From assembly GCA_946184215.1 (NCBI GenBank), contig CAMHER010000142.1:1-5351 (forward strand): a DNA stretch of 5,351 nt, read 5' to 3'. The notes beneath the pieces were generated by a model, which made no database searches, was not told the DNA's origin, and was given only the letters and a program-made list of their open reading frames with translations. The DNA comes from an uncultured Clostridia bacterium. GTDB lineage: Bacteria > Bacillota > Clostridia > Oscillospirales > Oscillospiraceae. The number at the start of each line of letters is the position of its first letter. The first letter of the stretch is position 1. The position numbers and the translations under genes were made by a program. This document shows positions 1 to 5,122 of the stretch, in pieces.

Positions 1-168
1 TTCTTCGTTGACTTCCTCTTCGGTCTCTTCAGCGGAATTCTCGTTGTAAACCTCGCTGCTCTCGGTTTTGATGGTCTCTGCACTCTCGTCGTAATCGGCG
101 AAAGTGGAGGTGGGCAGAACGTTCAGAATCATAATCACGGTCAACACGGTTGCAAAAAACTTTTTCAT
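1..168 (-). CDS. Secreted acidic protein, N-terminal part only (runs off the window)
   Basis: Open reading frame of 56 codons with no stop, starting at the ATG at 168 and leaving the window at base 1. The N-terminus (MKKFFATVLTVIMILNVLPTSTFA) is a clear Sec signal peptide: Lys2-Lys3, a hydrophobic core at about residues 4-18, a Pro19 break, and a T-F-A cleavage motif giving probable cleavage after Ala24. The visible mature part (residues 25-56) is strongly acidic, rich in Glu, Ser and Asn and low in complexity, which suggests a disordered linker rather than a folded domain. The start is fixed by a strong Shine-Dalgarno (AAGGAGGA, bases 182-175), 6 nt before the ATG. A TATAAT box lies 50 bp further upstream. 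Two terminators separate it from the protease gene, so it is probably its own transcription unit. The function cannot be told because the rest is outside the window. Secretion is well supported; whether it stays wall- or membrane-bound is unknown. Confidence 0.8.
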   Translation of the reverse strand, partial: MKKFFATVLTVIMILNVLPTSTFADYDESAETIKTESSEVYNENSAEETEEEVNEE

Positions 169-217
169 GGTAAATCCTCCTTCAGCATCGTGTGCTTTAT
201 TTATTTCTGATGGTGCC

Positions 218-223
218 ATTATA
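218..223 (-). promoter_or_regulatory. Probable -10 box of the secreted-protein gene
   Basis: The minus strand reads TATAAT, a perfect sigma-70/sigma-A -10 hexamer, about 50 nt before the start codon at 168. The hexamer at the ideal distance (241-246, GCTTCT) is a poor -35. A better match (TTGATG, 251-246) is 22 bp away, which is too far. The promoter may therefore need an activator or simply be weak. Confidence 0.45.
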
Positions 224-351
224 AAGGGGGCGTCATCTACAGAAGCATCAATAATTCGATAAAAATGGGGTATTTTTAAAAAATTTTTTGATTCTTCTCG
301 GCAGGGCGCCGGACGCCTCCCTCTATTAAGGAAGAAAAACATGTGAAAAAA

Positions 352-385
352 GCAGAAGGCTTTCGAAAAACCGAAAGCCTTCTGC
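352..385 (-). terminator. Rho-independent terminator, second of two behind the protease gene
   Basis: A perfect 14-bp inverted repeat (352-365 with 372-385) closes a 6-nt loop. On the minus strand the stem is followed directly by TTTTTT (351-346). The plus-strand flank has no T-run, so it acts on leftward transcription only. It shields the secreted-protein gene from readthrough. Confidence 0.85.
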
Positions 386-459
386 AGCGCGCGATGAAGC
401 CCTTCCGGACAGCTCGTTCGAGGCTGTGACAGACTGCCGCAGAGCGGGATCCGATAAAG

Positions 460-493
460 AAAGCCCCGGGCAGTATTCTCTCCCCGGGGCTTT
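460..493 (-). terminator. GC-rich terminator behind the protease gene, possibly bidirectional
   Basis: An 11-bp perfect inverted repeat (aaagccccggg at 460-470 with cccggggcttt at 483-493) encloses a 12-nt loop. The minus strand continues CTTTATC after the stem and the plus strand continues TTTTATC, so it could stop transcription both ways. It lies about 155 nt beyond the stop codon of the CPBP protease and is followed about 75 nt later by a stronger terminator at 385-352. Confidence 0.7.
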
Positions 494-647
494 TATCGCG
501 TCTGTCGACCTGAAAGGCAGCAAATCTCTTCCCGTGAACGCAGAGCTTCACACCTCCTGCGCAGCCTGAACCCGAGGGCACAGGGCTGCGGGGATCGGCA
601 CCGCCATCCGGCGCCGACAAGATCCCGCTGTCGCAGGGTCGTGACGA
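494..647. other. Gene-free stretch between protease stop and terminators
   Basis: No credible gene. A 114-codon minus-strand frame covers 620-276, but it runs through both terminators and ends in the T-rich spacer, has no sensible ribosome site and resembles no family I know. The interval is best read as the 3' untranslated region of the protease transcript. The wider gap from 169 to 647 otherwise holds only the two terminators and the promoter of the secreted-protein gene. Confidence 0.5.
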
Positions 648-1466
648 TCACCGGTCACATTCTGCTGCCTGTCTCAGATTCTCGAGAACGGCATCCATCT
701 TCTTTTTCCGCAGAAGGAAGGCTGTAATGCCAAGATAAACCGGTATCATGATCAGCCCGGTTATACTGAGGTCGTTGATCTCGCCGACCACCGTCGCCGC
801 CGTCGTAAAAGCAGAGCGGAACAAGCCGCCCGCGTCCGTAAAGCAATGGATCATCATCAGGACCCAGAGATTCCCGCCCCTGAAGTATATCGCCGTATAA
901 TACATCCCGATCGCGCAGGCGGAGATGACCTGAATGGCGGCCCGGGCAGGATTCACGCCGGAGACGATATTTGTCAGATGTACGAGCCCGAAGATCAAGC
1001 CGCTTAGCGTCACCGCTTTCCATACGCCGCGCAGGTCCTTCCCGTAGGCGATGCCCAGATTGTTTGCGATCACACCACGGAATATCGTTTCCTCGCGGAA
1101 GCCGATGCCGAGAATATTGATAATGCCAAGACAGATCCCGGCCGCCGTTTTCCATGAGGTCCCGTCGTCGAGAAGGGACTCGCCCAATCTTATAAGGAAG
1201 GCCAGCGAGAAGAGAACAAAGGCAAACAAGCCGGCAAGCAGCGTTTTGACAAAATCGCCCCGCCGGTAACACCAGCCATAGCCAAGCAGAAGCGTCAACG
1301 CCAGGGGCCAGAGAATATTGACGAACTGCCTGACATAATCTGCCGGGGTGCCGGCCGGCAGCAGTTTTCGGAGCAGACTGACCGCACCGAGCAGAACGAA
1401 CACAGACAGCGCGACCGCAATACAACCAGGAATTGGATATTTACGTAAATATTTTTTCAGTTTCAT
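648..1466 (-). CDS. CPBP family intramembrane glutamic protease (CAAX/Abi type)
   Basis: A 272-aa multi-pass membrane protein. The three CPBP/CAAX-protease (Rce1-like, Abi) motifs are intact: EETIFR at 125-130 (catalytic Glu pair and Arg), FGLVH at 159-163, and HCFTD at 207-211 (HxxxD). Hydrophobic segments at about 13-33, 47-66, 74-93, 106-123, 150-168, 178-195, 199-210 and 233-252 match the eight-helix core, and a basic tail begins near residue 253. Known members cleave peptide bonds within or next to the membrane; bacterial ones act in bacteriocin maturation or self-immunity, sensor-protein turnover or unknown processes. The start at 1466 is chosen because GAGGAGGA lies 6 nt upstream. The frame stays open to 1538, but that extension would begin inside the -35 box. 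The gene appears monocistronic, with its own promoter and two downstream terminators. The family call is firm; the substrate cannot be inferred. The ABC exporter operon upstream makes a peptide-related role possible but unproven. Confidence 0.93.
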   Translation of the reverse strand: MKLKKYLRKYPIPGCIAVALSVFVLLGAVSLLRKLLPAGTPADYVRQFVNILWPLALTLLLGYGWCYRRGDFVKTLLAGLFAFVLFSLAFLIRLGESLLDDGTSWKTAAGICLGIINILGIGFREETIFRGVIANNLGIAYGKDLRGVWKAVTLSGLIFGLVHLTNIVSGVNPARAAIQVISACAIGMYYTAIYFRGGNLWVLMMIHCFTDAGGLFRSAFTTAATVVGEINDLSITGLIMIPVYLGITAFLLRKKKMDAVLENLRQAAECDR

Positions 1467-1509
1467 TGGTGATCCTCCTCTTCGAACCACTTGACGGAAT
1501 ACAATATTC

Positions 1510-1538
1510 AGAATATATGAATAATTCCGGACTGTCAA
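1510..1538 (-). promoter_or_regulatory. Promoter of the CPBP protease gene
   Basis: On the minus strand TTGACA (1538-1533, perfect -35) is followed after 17 bp by TATTCT (1515-1510, 4/6 match to TATAAT). The Shine-Dalgarno (1480-1473) and ATG (1466) follow at about 30-45 nt. The -10 box overlaps a dyad, TATTCA-N7-TGAATA, at 1505-1523, whose outer bases extend the symmetry with one mismatch to 1503-1525. That is where a repressor could sit. The promoter is well supported; the operator is a guess. Confidence 0.75.
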
Positions 1539-1591
1539 GGAGGTTCCGCCCGGTCGAGAAAGATAAGAGGGATGCAGCGAAGGACAGGGAA

Positions 1592-1610
1592 GGAGCCGCT
1601 GTTAGGCTCC
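1592..1610. repeat. Short inverted repeat in the protease upstream region
   Basis: ggagcc (1592-1597) pairs with ggctcc (1605-1610) across a 7-nt loop, and the arms can be extended to 9 bp with one mismatch. The plus-strand side is followed by CTCATTT, a poor T-tract. It may be a weak hairpin in leftover spacer RNA; I see no clear function. Confidence 0.3.
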
Positions 1611-1615
1611 CTCAT

Positions 1616-1662
1616 TTAACCCCTAAATTAACCCATTTTTGCGAATTAACCCATTTTAACCC
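1616..1662. repeat. Cluster of four TTAACCC repeats
   Basis: The plus strand has TTAACCC at 1616-1622, 1628-1634, 1646-1652 and 1656-1662 (start spacing 12, 18 and 10 bp). The two central copies extend to TTAACCCATTTT. The same heptamer occurs at 5096-5102 and 5136-5142, at the corresponding place downstream of the intact rpsI. The cluster lies between the relic terminator and the protease promoter. Binding sites for a recombinase or regulator are conceivable. Confidence 0.6.
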
Positions 1663-1713
1663 GTATAAAATGAGATAGAAAAGGACAAATCGCGTCAAAC
1701 CTCGTAAAAGAGA

Positions 1714-1746
1714 AAAACCCTGGAATCGTTGGGATTCCAGGGTTTT
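1714..1746 (-). terminator. Terminator of the rpsI relic (counterpart of the rpsI terminator)
   Basis: A 14-bp perfect stem (aaaaccctggaatc, 1714-1727, with gattccagggtttt, 1733-1746) has a 5-nt loop. On the minus strand it ends in a T-run followed by CTC. It lies 19 nt past the stop codon of the rpsI relic, as the terminator at 5234-5199 does past the intact rpsI. Shared flanking words (ttttgaag on the gene side, gcgtcaaa on the far side) indicate common ancestry. It may also stop readthrough from the ABC operon before the protease promoter. Confidence 0.85.
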
Positions 1747-1762
1747 GACGTTTTGAAGCTTT

Positions 1763-1783
1763 CGATCAGCGCTTGCTGAACTG
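1763..1783 (-). repeat. 21-bp direct repeat, copy 1 (candidate attachment core, far end)
   Basis: This segment, identical to 5251-5271 over all 21 bases, contains the last five codons of rpsI (Gln-Phe-Ser-Lys-Arg), the stop and three bases beyond. Similarity continues on both sides at a lower level. An identical core within more divergent flanks at the 3' end of a ribosomal gene is the pattern left by site-specific integration. No recombinase gene is visible, so the attachment-site reading is inference. Confidence 0.5.
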
Positions 1784-1815
1784 GGGAGCACGTCTCGCAG
1801 CTTTGAGACCGTACT
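1766..1815 (-). pseudogene. rpsI: rpsI 3'-end relic (last 15 codons of ribosomal protein S9)
   Basis: The minus strand from 1813 to 1766 encodes YGLKAARRAPQFSKR followed by TGA, the same 15 residues that end the intact S9 at 5254. Similarity stops abruptly one partial codon earlier (1815): the intact gene has Lys-Lys before this Tyr and the relic has unrelated sequence. Over 1763-1815 the two copies agree at 46 of 53 bases. All seven differences fall in six codons and all are synonymous (for example AGA for CGC, GCG for GCC, CCC for CCT). The upstream frame hits a stop at 1891-1889 with no start or ribosome site, so it cannot make S9. It is a broken copy from a diverged but once-functional rpsI, most likely carried by or left from an insertion at the rpsI 3' end. 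Confidence 0.88.
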
Positions 1816-1874
1816 GAAGCAGTATTATCGGCTTTTTCGTGTATCTACAAGGCTTTTCAAAGACCGGCTTTCTG

Positions 1875-1896
1875 TTTTCCCCTATGCGTTAGCCCA
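1875..1896 (+). repeat. 22-bp repeat, copy 1 (ttttccccta-N4-ttagccca)
   Basis: Same orientation and same 22-nt length as the copy at 5082-5103, differing only in the 4-nt middle and one A/G change. A third copy is at 5123-5143. It lies about 90 bp from the candidate attachment core at 1763-1783, inside the bracketed segment. The other two copies lie inside it near the opposite end. Arm-type recombinase sites or a shared regulatory site are possible. Confidence 0.6.
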
Positions 1897-1958
1897 ACTA
1901 TGAAGCTGGATTCGCCCTGTTTTATTAATCGGCTGGAAGGAGCCTGTTTCGAGTTCTG

Positions 1959-2121
1959 ATACTAATTTCTGACTGAAAGCTTTAAAAGATACGCGAGCAG
2001 AATTTGGGCCAGACAAGGCGGAGACCGCAGAGCATAATGGACATATATGGTCAAGGGCTCCAACGCAGTATGGCGCAAATTCTGCCGTGGAGAATTAAAG
2101 ATTTATATTAGATATTAGTAT
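1959..2121. mobile_element. MITE-like inverted-repeat element or structured intergenic RNA (163 bp)
   Basis: Two long imperfect arms face each other. The ends are atactaat (1959-1966) and attagtat (2114-2121), matched outside and inside by further bases. The strongest pairing is 1997-2011 with 2071-2085, 14 of 15 bases complementary (gcagaatttg and its partner caaattctgc). The middle (2012-2070) includes a small hairpin gcgg-aga-ccgc at 2018-2028. There is no open reading frame of note. An 8-bp word, gttctgat, occurs at 1953-1960 and again at 2146-2153; it could be a target duplication, but it does not abut both arm ends. The element starts 67 bp beyond the ABC gene stop and could be transcribed as its 3' hairpin. 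It fits a non-autonomous transposable repeat or a structured RNA; I cannot name a family. Confidence 0.55.
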
Positions 2122-2136
2122 GATAGAATCCTATCC

Positions 2137-2170
2137 GACGCAGCGGTTCTGATGTCTTGAAAGACGCAGC
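2137..2170. repeat. Short direct repeat gacgcagc downstream of the ABC gene
   Basis: The octamer gacgcagc is found at 2137-2144 and 2163-2170. Between them lies a small hairpin (gtctt-ga-aagac, 2154-2165) with no T-run. I see no convincing terminator immediately after the ABC stop codon. The next good stem with a T-run for leftward transcription is at 1746-1714. Confidence 0.3.
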
Positions 2171-2187
2171 AAACAACCTTTCCGGCG

Positions 2188-3921
2188 CTATTCTCCTTGG
2201 GAGACAGTATAGAGGGAATAAAAGTAGCCCTTTTTCTCCATCAGCTCATCGAAGCTCCCCCGCTCCGAAACCTCGCCGCTTTTCATCGCAAACAGGCCGG
2301 TGCAGCGGCGCAGGATATTCTCGTCCAGATCATGGGTGACGATGACGCGGGTGTAGCCGTCCAGCTTCAAAATCGCGTCCAGCACCTCGTAGGAGGTTTC
2401 GGCATCCAAGGAGGCCGTAGCCTCATCCACGAAGAGTACCGGAGTCTTACGCAGCAGCGCCCGGGCAATGGAGATCCGCTGCCGTTCGCCGCCGGAGAGA
2501 CCGGAGCCATTCTCGCCGCAGAGGTAGTCCGCACCCTTTTCGTCGATGAGCCTTTTCAATCCGGACAGCCGAACAGCGCGGTCGACATCTTCCTCCGGAA
2601 ACTGGGAAAACATGGTGATGTTGTTGCGGATTGTGCTGTTGAATACAAACACATTCTGCTGAATGATGGACACAAGGTCGTAGAGTGAGGCGGTGGAGAC
2701 GGCTTTGAGCTCTTTTCCGTCATAAAGGATCTCGCCCTGATAGTTTTTTGAGGATGCCATCAGCAGATTCAGGATCGTCGACTTGCCGCTGCCGGAGCCG
2801 CCGACCAGCGCGTAGCAGCCGCCGGCGCGCAGCTCCATGACCACGCCGCGCAGCACCGGCTTCCCTTCCTCATAGGCGAATGTAAGATCCTTGACAGAGA
2901 TCCCCTCGGTGAGCTGCGGCGCGATGGGCTCGCCCTCGTCGGGGACGTTTTTATTCAGCGCCCCGGCCAGCTTGTCGATGAGCCCGAAGGATGCCTTTGC
3001 ACCCGCGAAGAAGGTCGGGAAGGTCTGGATGGGTGCCAGCACATAGTTGAGCAGCTGCACGAACACCAACGCGGTACCGGTGGTGATGCCCGCTTTTCCG
3101 GCGAGCGCCAACGCTGCGGCCACAAAGAATACGCCGAATTGCAGAAGCGCGCCCGCGATTTCGGAGGCATAAGCGACCATCACGTTGACGGCTGTGCGAT
3201 TTTTCGATGCATTTGCAACGCCTTCGTTGCTTTCGCCATGGACGCGGGAAAGGTTCTTCTCCGCCTTAAAGCTCTTGATGACCGAGAATCCCGAAAGCGC
3301 ATCCTTTAGCATGCCTGTGTAGCTTTCTTTTTTGTCGGAAACATTCTTTTCCGCAGCAGCCGCCTTGTTGCCTAGCGCGACGGAAACAAGGATCGGCAAA
3401 AAAGAGAAGCCTATCGCAATCAGCGTCAGTAGCGGGCTGTACCAAAGCATGAGACCGAGCGCGCCGACGAAGGAGACGCCGACCGTGATCGTGTTCTGCA
3501 GTTTTCCCACAAAGTCCGTTTCGATTGAGTTCACGTCATTTGAAAGCGCGGAGATATAGAGCGACGTATTCTCGCCGGAAAAGGCCTGGATGCCCTTTCC
3601 CATCAGCCGCTCAAAGGCGTATTCCCGGTACTGCTTCATCGCCTTGGCGCGGAAGGCGGACAGGAAGGCCCTGTCGAGGATCCACGCGATCGCCAGCAGC
3701 GCAAAGCCCGCTCCCGCGATGATCAGCAGCGTGCCAAAGCTGTAGGCGCTACTGCCGGCGATCAGGTCGGCGACTTCCTTGATGAGCCAGGAGATCACAA
3801 GCTCCGCCAGGGCTTCGAGAACGGCGGCGATCACGGTCATGGAAAGGTTGAATCGGTTGTCGCGGAACAGCTCCCTGAGAAACGGGCGCCGCAGCGCGCG
3901 TTTGGCATCATTTGCTTTCAT
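2188..3921 (-). CDS. ABC exporter half-transporter (membrane domain fused to ATPase)
   Basis: 577 aa, the usual length of a type IV (MsbA-like) ABC half-exporter that works as a dimer in the cytoplasmic membrane. Residues 1-320 form the membrane domain, with hydrophobic helices at about 27-48, 62-82, 143-163, 164-183, 250-275 and 280-300. The nucleotide-binding domain (about 341-577) is complete: A-loop Tyr350, Walker A GGSGSGKST (374-382), Q-loop Gln421/422, signature LSGGERQR (475-482), Walker B VLFVDE (495-500) with catalytic Glu500, D-loop SLD (504-506) and H-loop His530. There is no N-terminal C39 peptidase domain, so it would not process double-glycine leaders itself. The ATG at 3921 is preceded by GGGAGGG at about 9 nt and overlaps the last 14 nt of the regulator gene, implying co-transcription and probably coupled translation. 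Substrate is unknown; a drug, lipid or peptide is possible. No second half-transporter is adjacent, so a homodimer is likely. Confidence 0.95.
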   Translation of the reverse strand: MKANDAKRALRRPFLRELFRDNRFNLSMTVIAAVLEALAELVISWLIKEVADLIAGSSAYSFGTLLIIAGAGFALLAIAWILDRAFLSAFRAKAMKQYREYAFERLMGKGIQAFSGENTSLYISALSNDVNSIETDFVGKLQNTITVGVSFVGALGLMLWYSPLLTLIAIGFSFLPILVSVALGNKAAAAEKNVSDKKESYTGMLKDALSGFSVIKSFKAEKNLSRVHGESNEGVANASKNRTAVNVMVAYASEIAGALLQFGVFFVAAALALAGKAGITTGTALVFVQLLNYVLAPIQTFPTFFAGAKASFGLIDKLAGALNKNVPDEGEPIAPQLTEGISVKDLTFAYEEGKPVLRGVVMELRAGGCYALVGGSGSGKSTILNLLMASSKNYQGEILYDGKELKAVSTASLYDLVSIIQQNVFVFNSTIRNNITMFSQFPEEDVDRAVRLSGLKRLIDEKGADYLCGENGSGLSGGERQRISIARALLRKTPVLFVDEATASLDAETSYEVLDAILKLDGYTRVIVTHDLDENILRRCTGLFAMKSGEVSERGSFDELMEKKGYFYSLYTVSQGE

Positions 3922-4807
3922 CCGCTGCGCCCTCCCTCAAAAGCGGTTTTTTGCGGTCATACCAGTTGCAGAAGTACGCTTCTTCTCCGTCGCACAGCCA
4001 GCGCGCGAACAGCAGAAACGGGACGAACGAATCCTGCTTGTCCAGCATGAAGACCTGCACCGGCGCGTCCTCCAGCTCCACCTCGGTCTTCTTGATGATA
4101 TGGCATGCGGTCAGTGCGGTCAGCGCCCGTTCCGCGTCCTCCAGCGGCACGCCCGAGGCCCTCGCGATCACGTTTGCGGAGCGGTAGCTGTTTTTTTGCG
4201 CGTAGAGCGTGCGCAGGATCTCCAGCGCGCCCGGCAGCGCCAGGGCGGAAAACAGGGCGCGATAGTCTTCGTTGTCCGCAAAGTTTGACGCGTAGCCGCC
4301 CTCCGGCTCCGGCATCAGCAGGAACATGGGGCAGTCCTCGGCGGGGATGCCGAGCTGGATGCCCTCGTCCAGCAGAGTGCTGGAGCGAAGCCAGAGCGTC
4401 GCATCCGTGTGGTTGACGATGTCTGTGGAATAACAGGTCTTGACCGGCAGATGAAACAGGGCGTCCATCAACTCGCCGAGAAACTCGCCGTCCACATAGT
4501 AGGGGCGCTGAATGGTCGCGCACAGCAGCCGGAACAGCTCGAACATGCGCTCCTCCTTCGGAAAAGCGCCGAGATAGCGCAGCAGCGACCCCGCCATATC
4601 CTCCGTGGGCTCGTCGGCGCGCCCGAACAGCGTGTCGATAGTCACGCCCAGGCGATCGGCGATCGCGGGCAGCATCTCGGCGTCCGGGGCGCCGCCCTTT
4701 TCCCATTTACTGACCGCCTGGCCGGAGACGCACAGCGCCTTACCAAGCTGCTCCTGGGTCAGCCCCCGCTCCCGCCGCAGCTTGGCGATCGTTTTTCCAA
4801 GTTCCAT
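3908..4807 (-). CDS. XRE-family HTH regulator with a large C-terminal domain
   Basis: 299 aa. Residues 4-62 are a Cro/CI-type helix-turn-helix (ELGKTIAKLRRERGLTQEQL at the start, then VSGQAVSKWEKG at the recognition helix, ending GVTIDTLFGR), so DNA binding is well supported. The remaining 235 residues are not a domain I recognise. They include an acidic/aromatic middle (about 70-190) and a region at about 193-256 whose pattern (helices, then charged strands ending VQVFML) suggests a second, winged-helix-like fold. There are no membrane helices. The start at 4807 is preferred because AGGGG (4820-4816) lies 8 nt upstream; a TTG at 4828 would place this ribosome site inside the coding region. 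The gene has its own strong promoter and overlaps the ABC exporter start by 14 nt. It probably controls its own operon in response to a compound, perhaps the exporter substrate; this role is inferred from position. Confidence 0.88.
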   Translation of the reverse strand: MELGKTIAKLRRERGLTQEQLGKALCVSGQAVSKWEKGGAPDAEMLPAIADRLGVTIDTLFGRADEPTEDMAGSLLRYLGAFPKEERMFELFRLLCATIQRPYYVDGEFLGELMDALFHLPVKTCYSTDIVNHTDATLWLRSSTLLDEGIQLGIPAEDCPMFLLMPEPEGGYASNFADNEDYRALFSALALPGALEILRTLYAQKNSYRSANVIARASGVPLEDAERALTALTACHIIKKTEVELEDAPVQVFMLDKQDSFVPFLLFARWLCDGEEAYFCNWYDRKKPLLREGAADESK

Positions 4808-4839
4808 TTTGTATGCCCCTAAACTCAATCATTGGTAGG

Positions 4840-4868
4840 ATTATAGCAAAACAACGGGTTGAATTCAA
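4840..4868 (-). promoter_or_regulatory. Promoter of the regulator/ABC operon with palindrome at -35
   Basis: The minus strand has TTGAAT (4868-4863), a 17-bp spacer and TATAAT (4845-4840), with TGC just before it forming an extended -10. The ATG at 4807 is 32 nt downstream. The -35 sits in a perfect 10-bp palindrome, TTGAATTCAA (4859-4868), a plausible operator for the HTH protein encoded next to it. The promoter is strong by sequence; autoregulation is inferred. Confidence 0.8.
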
Positions 4869-4879
4869 TAGAGAGGAAT

Positions 4880-4945
4880 TTGCAAAAATGAAAATGTCAG
4901 TTGAATATATTGGCTGATGTTTGAAATGTGTTGCTTGCAAAAATG
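4880..4945. repeat. 11-bp direct repeat ttgcaaaaatg upstream of the operon promoter
   Basis: Identical copies at 4880-4890 and 4935-4945, start spacing 55 bp, in the AT-rich spacer upstream of the promoter. They could be regulator or recombinase sites or chance in AT-rich DNA. No gene is supported in 4869-5198; the best small frames there are under ten codons. Confidence 0.35.
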
Positions 4946-5074
4946 GCAGAGGAGTTGGCGTGAAGCCTATGGTATAAACGGGAATAAACTTCGCCAAAAG
5001 GACTCAAAGCAAAACAAAGATACCGAGAGTAGAAGATTGTCTCTATAGGAGCACCTGTGTGGAGCTCAGAATGG

Positions 5075-5090
5075 AGGGGAATTTTCCCCT
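5075..5090. repeat. Near-perfect palindrome aggggaa-tt-ttcccct
   Basis: Seven-base arms (5075-5081 and 5084-5090) around a TT centre. Its right arm is the beginning of the 22-bp repeat copy at 5082-5103. It looks like a protein-binding dyad rather than an RNA hairpin, because the loop would be only 2 nt. Confidence 0.4.
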
Positions 5091-5103
5091 ATTTTTTAAC
5101 CCA
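5082..5103 (+). repeat. 22-bp repeat, copy 2 (ttttccccta-N4-ttaaccca)
   Basis: It matches copy 1 at 1875-1896 in length and in 17 of 18 fixed bases. A 21-nt version follows 40-41 bp away at 5123-5143. It lies about 150 bp from the second candidate attachment core at 5251-5271, inside the bracketed segment. Confidence 0.6.
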
Positions 5104-5122
5104 CTCATCGCTCTAAAATGGT

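Noticed and set aside
276..620. 114-codon minus-strand open frame
   Set aside because: It spans both terminator hairpins and the T-rich spacer, has no matching ribosome site, and its composition resembles no protein family.
1467..1538. Upstream extension of the CPBP protease by 24 residues
   Set aside because: The extension begins at a TTG that is part of the TTGACA -35 box and runs through the -10 box and Shine-Dalgarno; the ATG at 1466 has an ideal ribosome site.
1616..1662. CRISPR array suggested by regularly recurring TTAACCC
   Set aside because: Repeats are only 7 bases with uneven 10-18 bp spacing and no unique 30-40 bp spacers.
1997..2085. Inner hairpin of the MITE-like element as the ABC operon terminator
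   Set aside because: The long 59-nt apical region and lack of a T-run after the stem on the minus strand do not fit a Rho-independent terminator.
2197..2688. 163-codon plus-strand frame opposite the ABC ATPase domain
   Set aside because: It is the antisense shadow of a complete ABC protein with all ATPase motifs; no independent promoter or ribosome site was seen.
3957..4706. 249-codon minus-strand frame inside the regulator gene
   Set aside because: An Arg/Gly/Ala-rich shadow frame of the regulator, typical of GC-rich coding DNA; the other frame has a clear HTH domain.
4808..4828. TTG start seven codons upstream for the HTH regulator
   Set aside because: The stretch contains the AGGGG ribosome site serving the ATG at 4807, and helix-turn-helix homology begins just after that ATG.
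4888..4917. Tiny plus-strand frame MKMSVEYIG behind a GAGAGGAA site
   Set aside because: Only nine codons, no promoter recognised on that strand, and no conservation can be judged; too weak to list as a gene.
4740..4997. 85-codon minus-strand frame upstream of the regulator
   Set aside because: It runs through the operon promoter and into the regulator in another frame, with no ribosome site.
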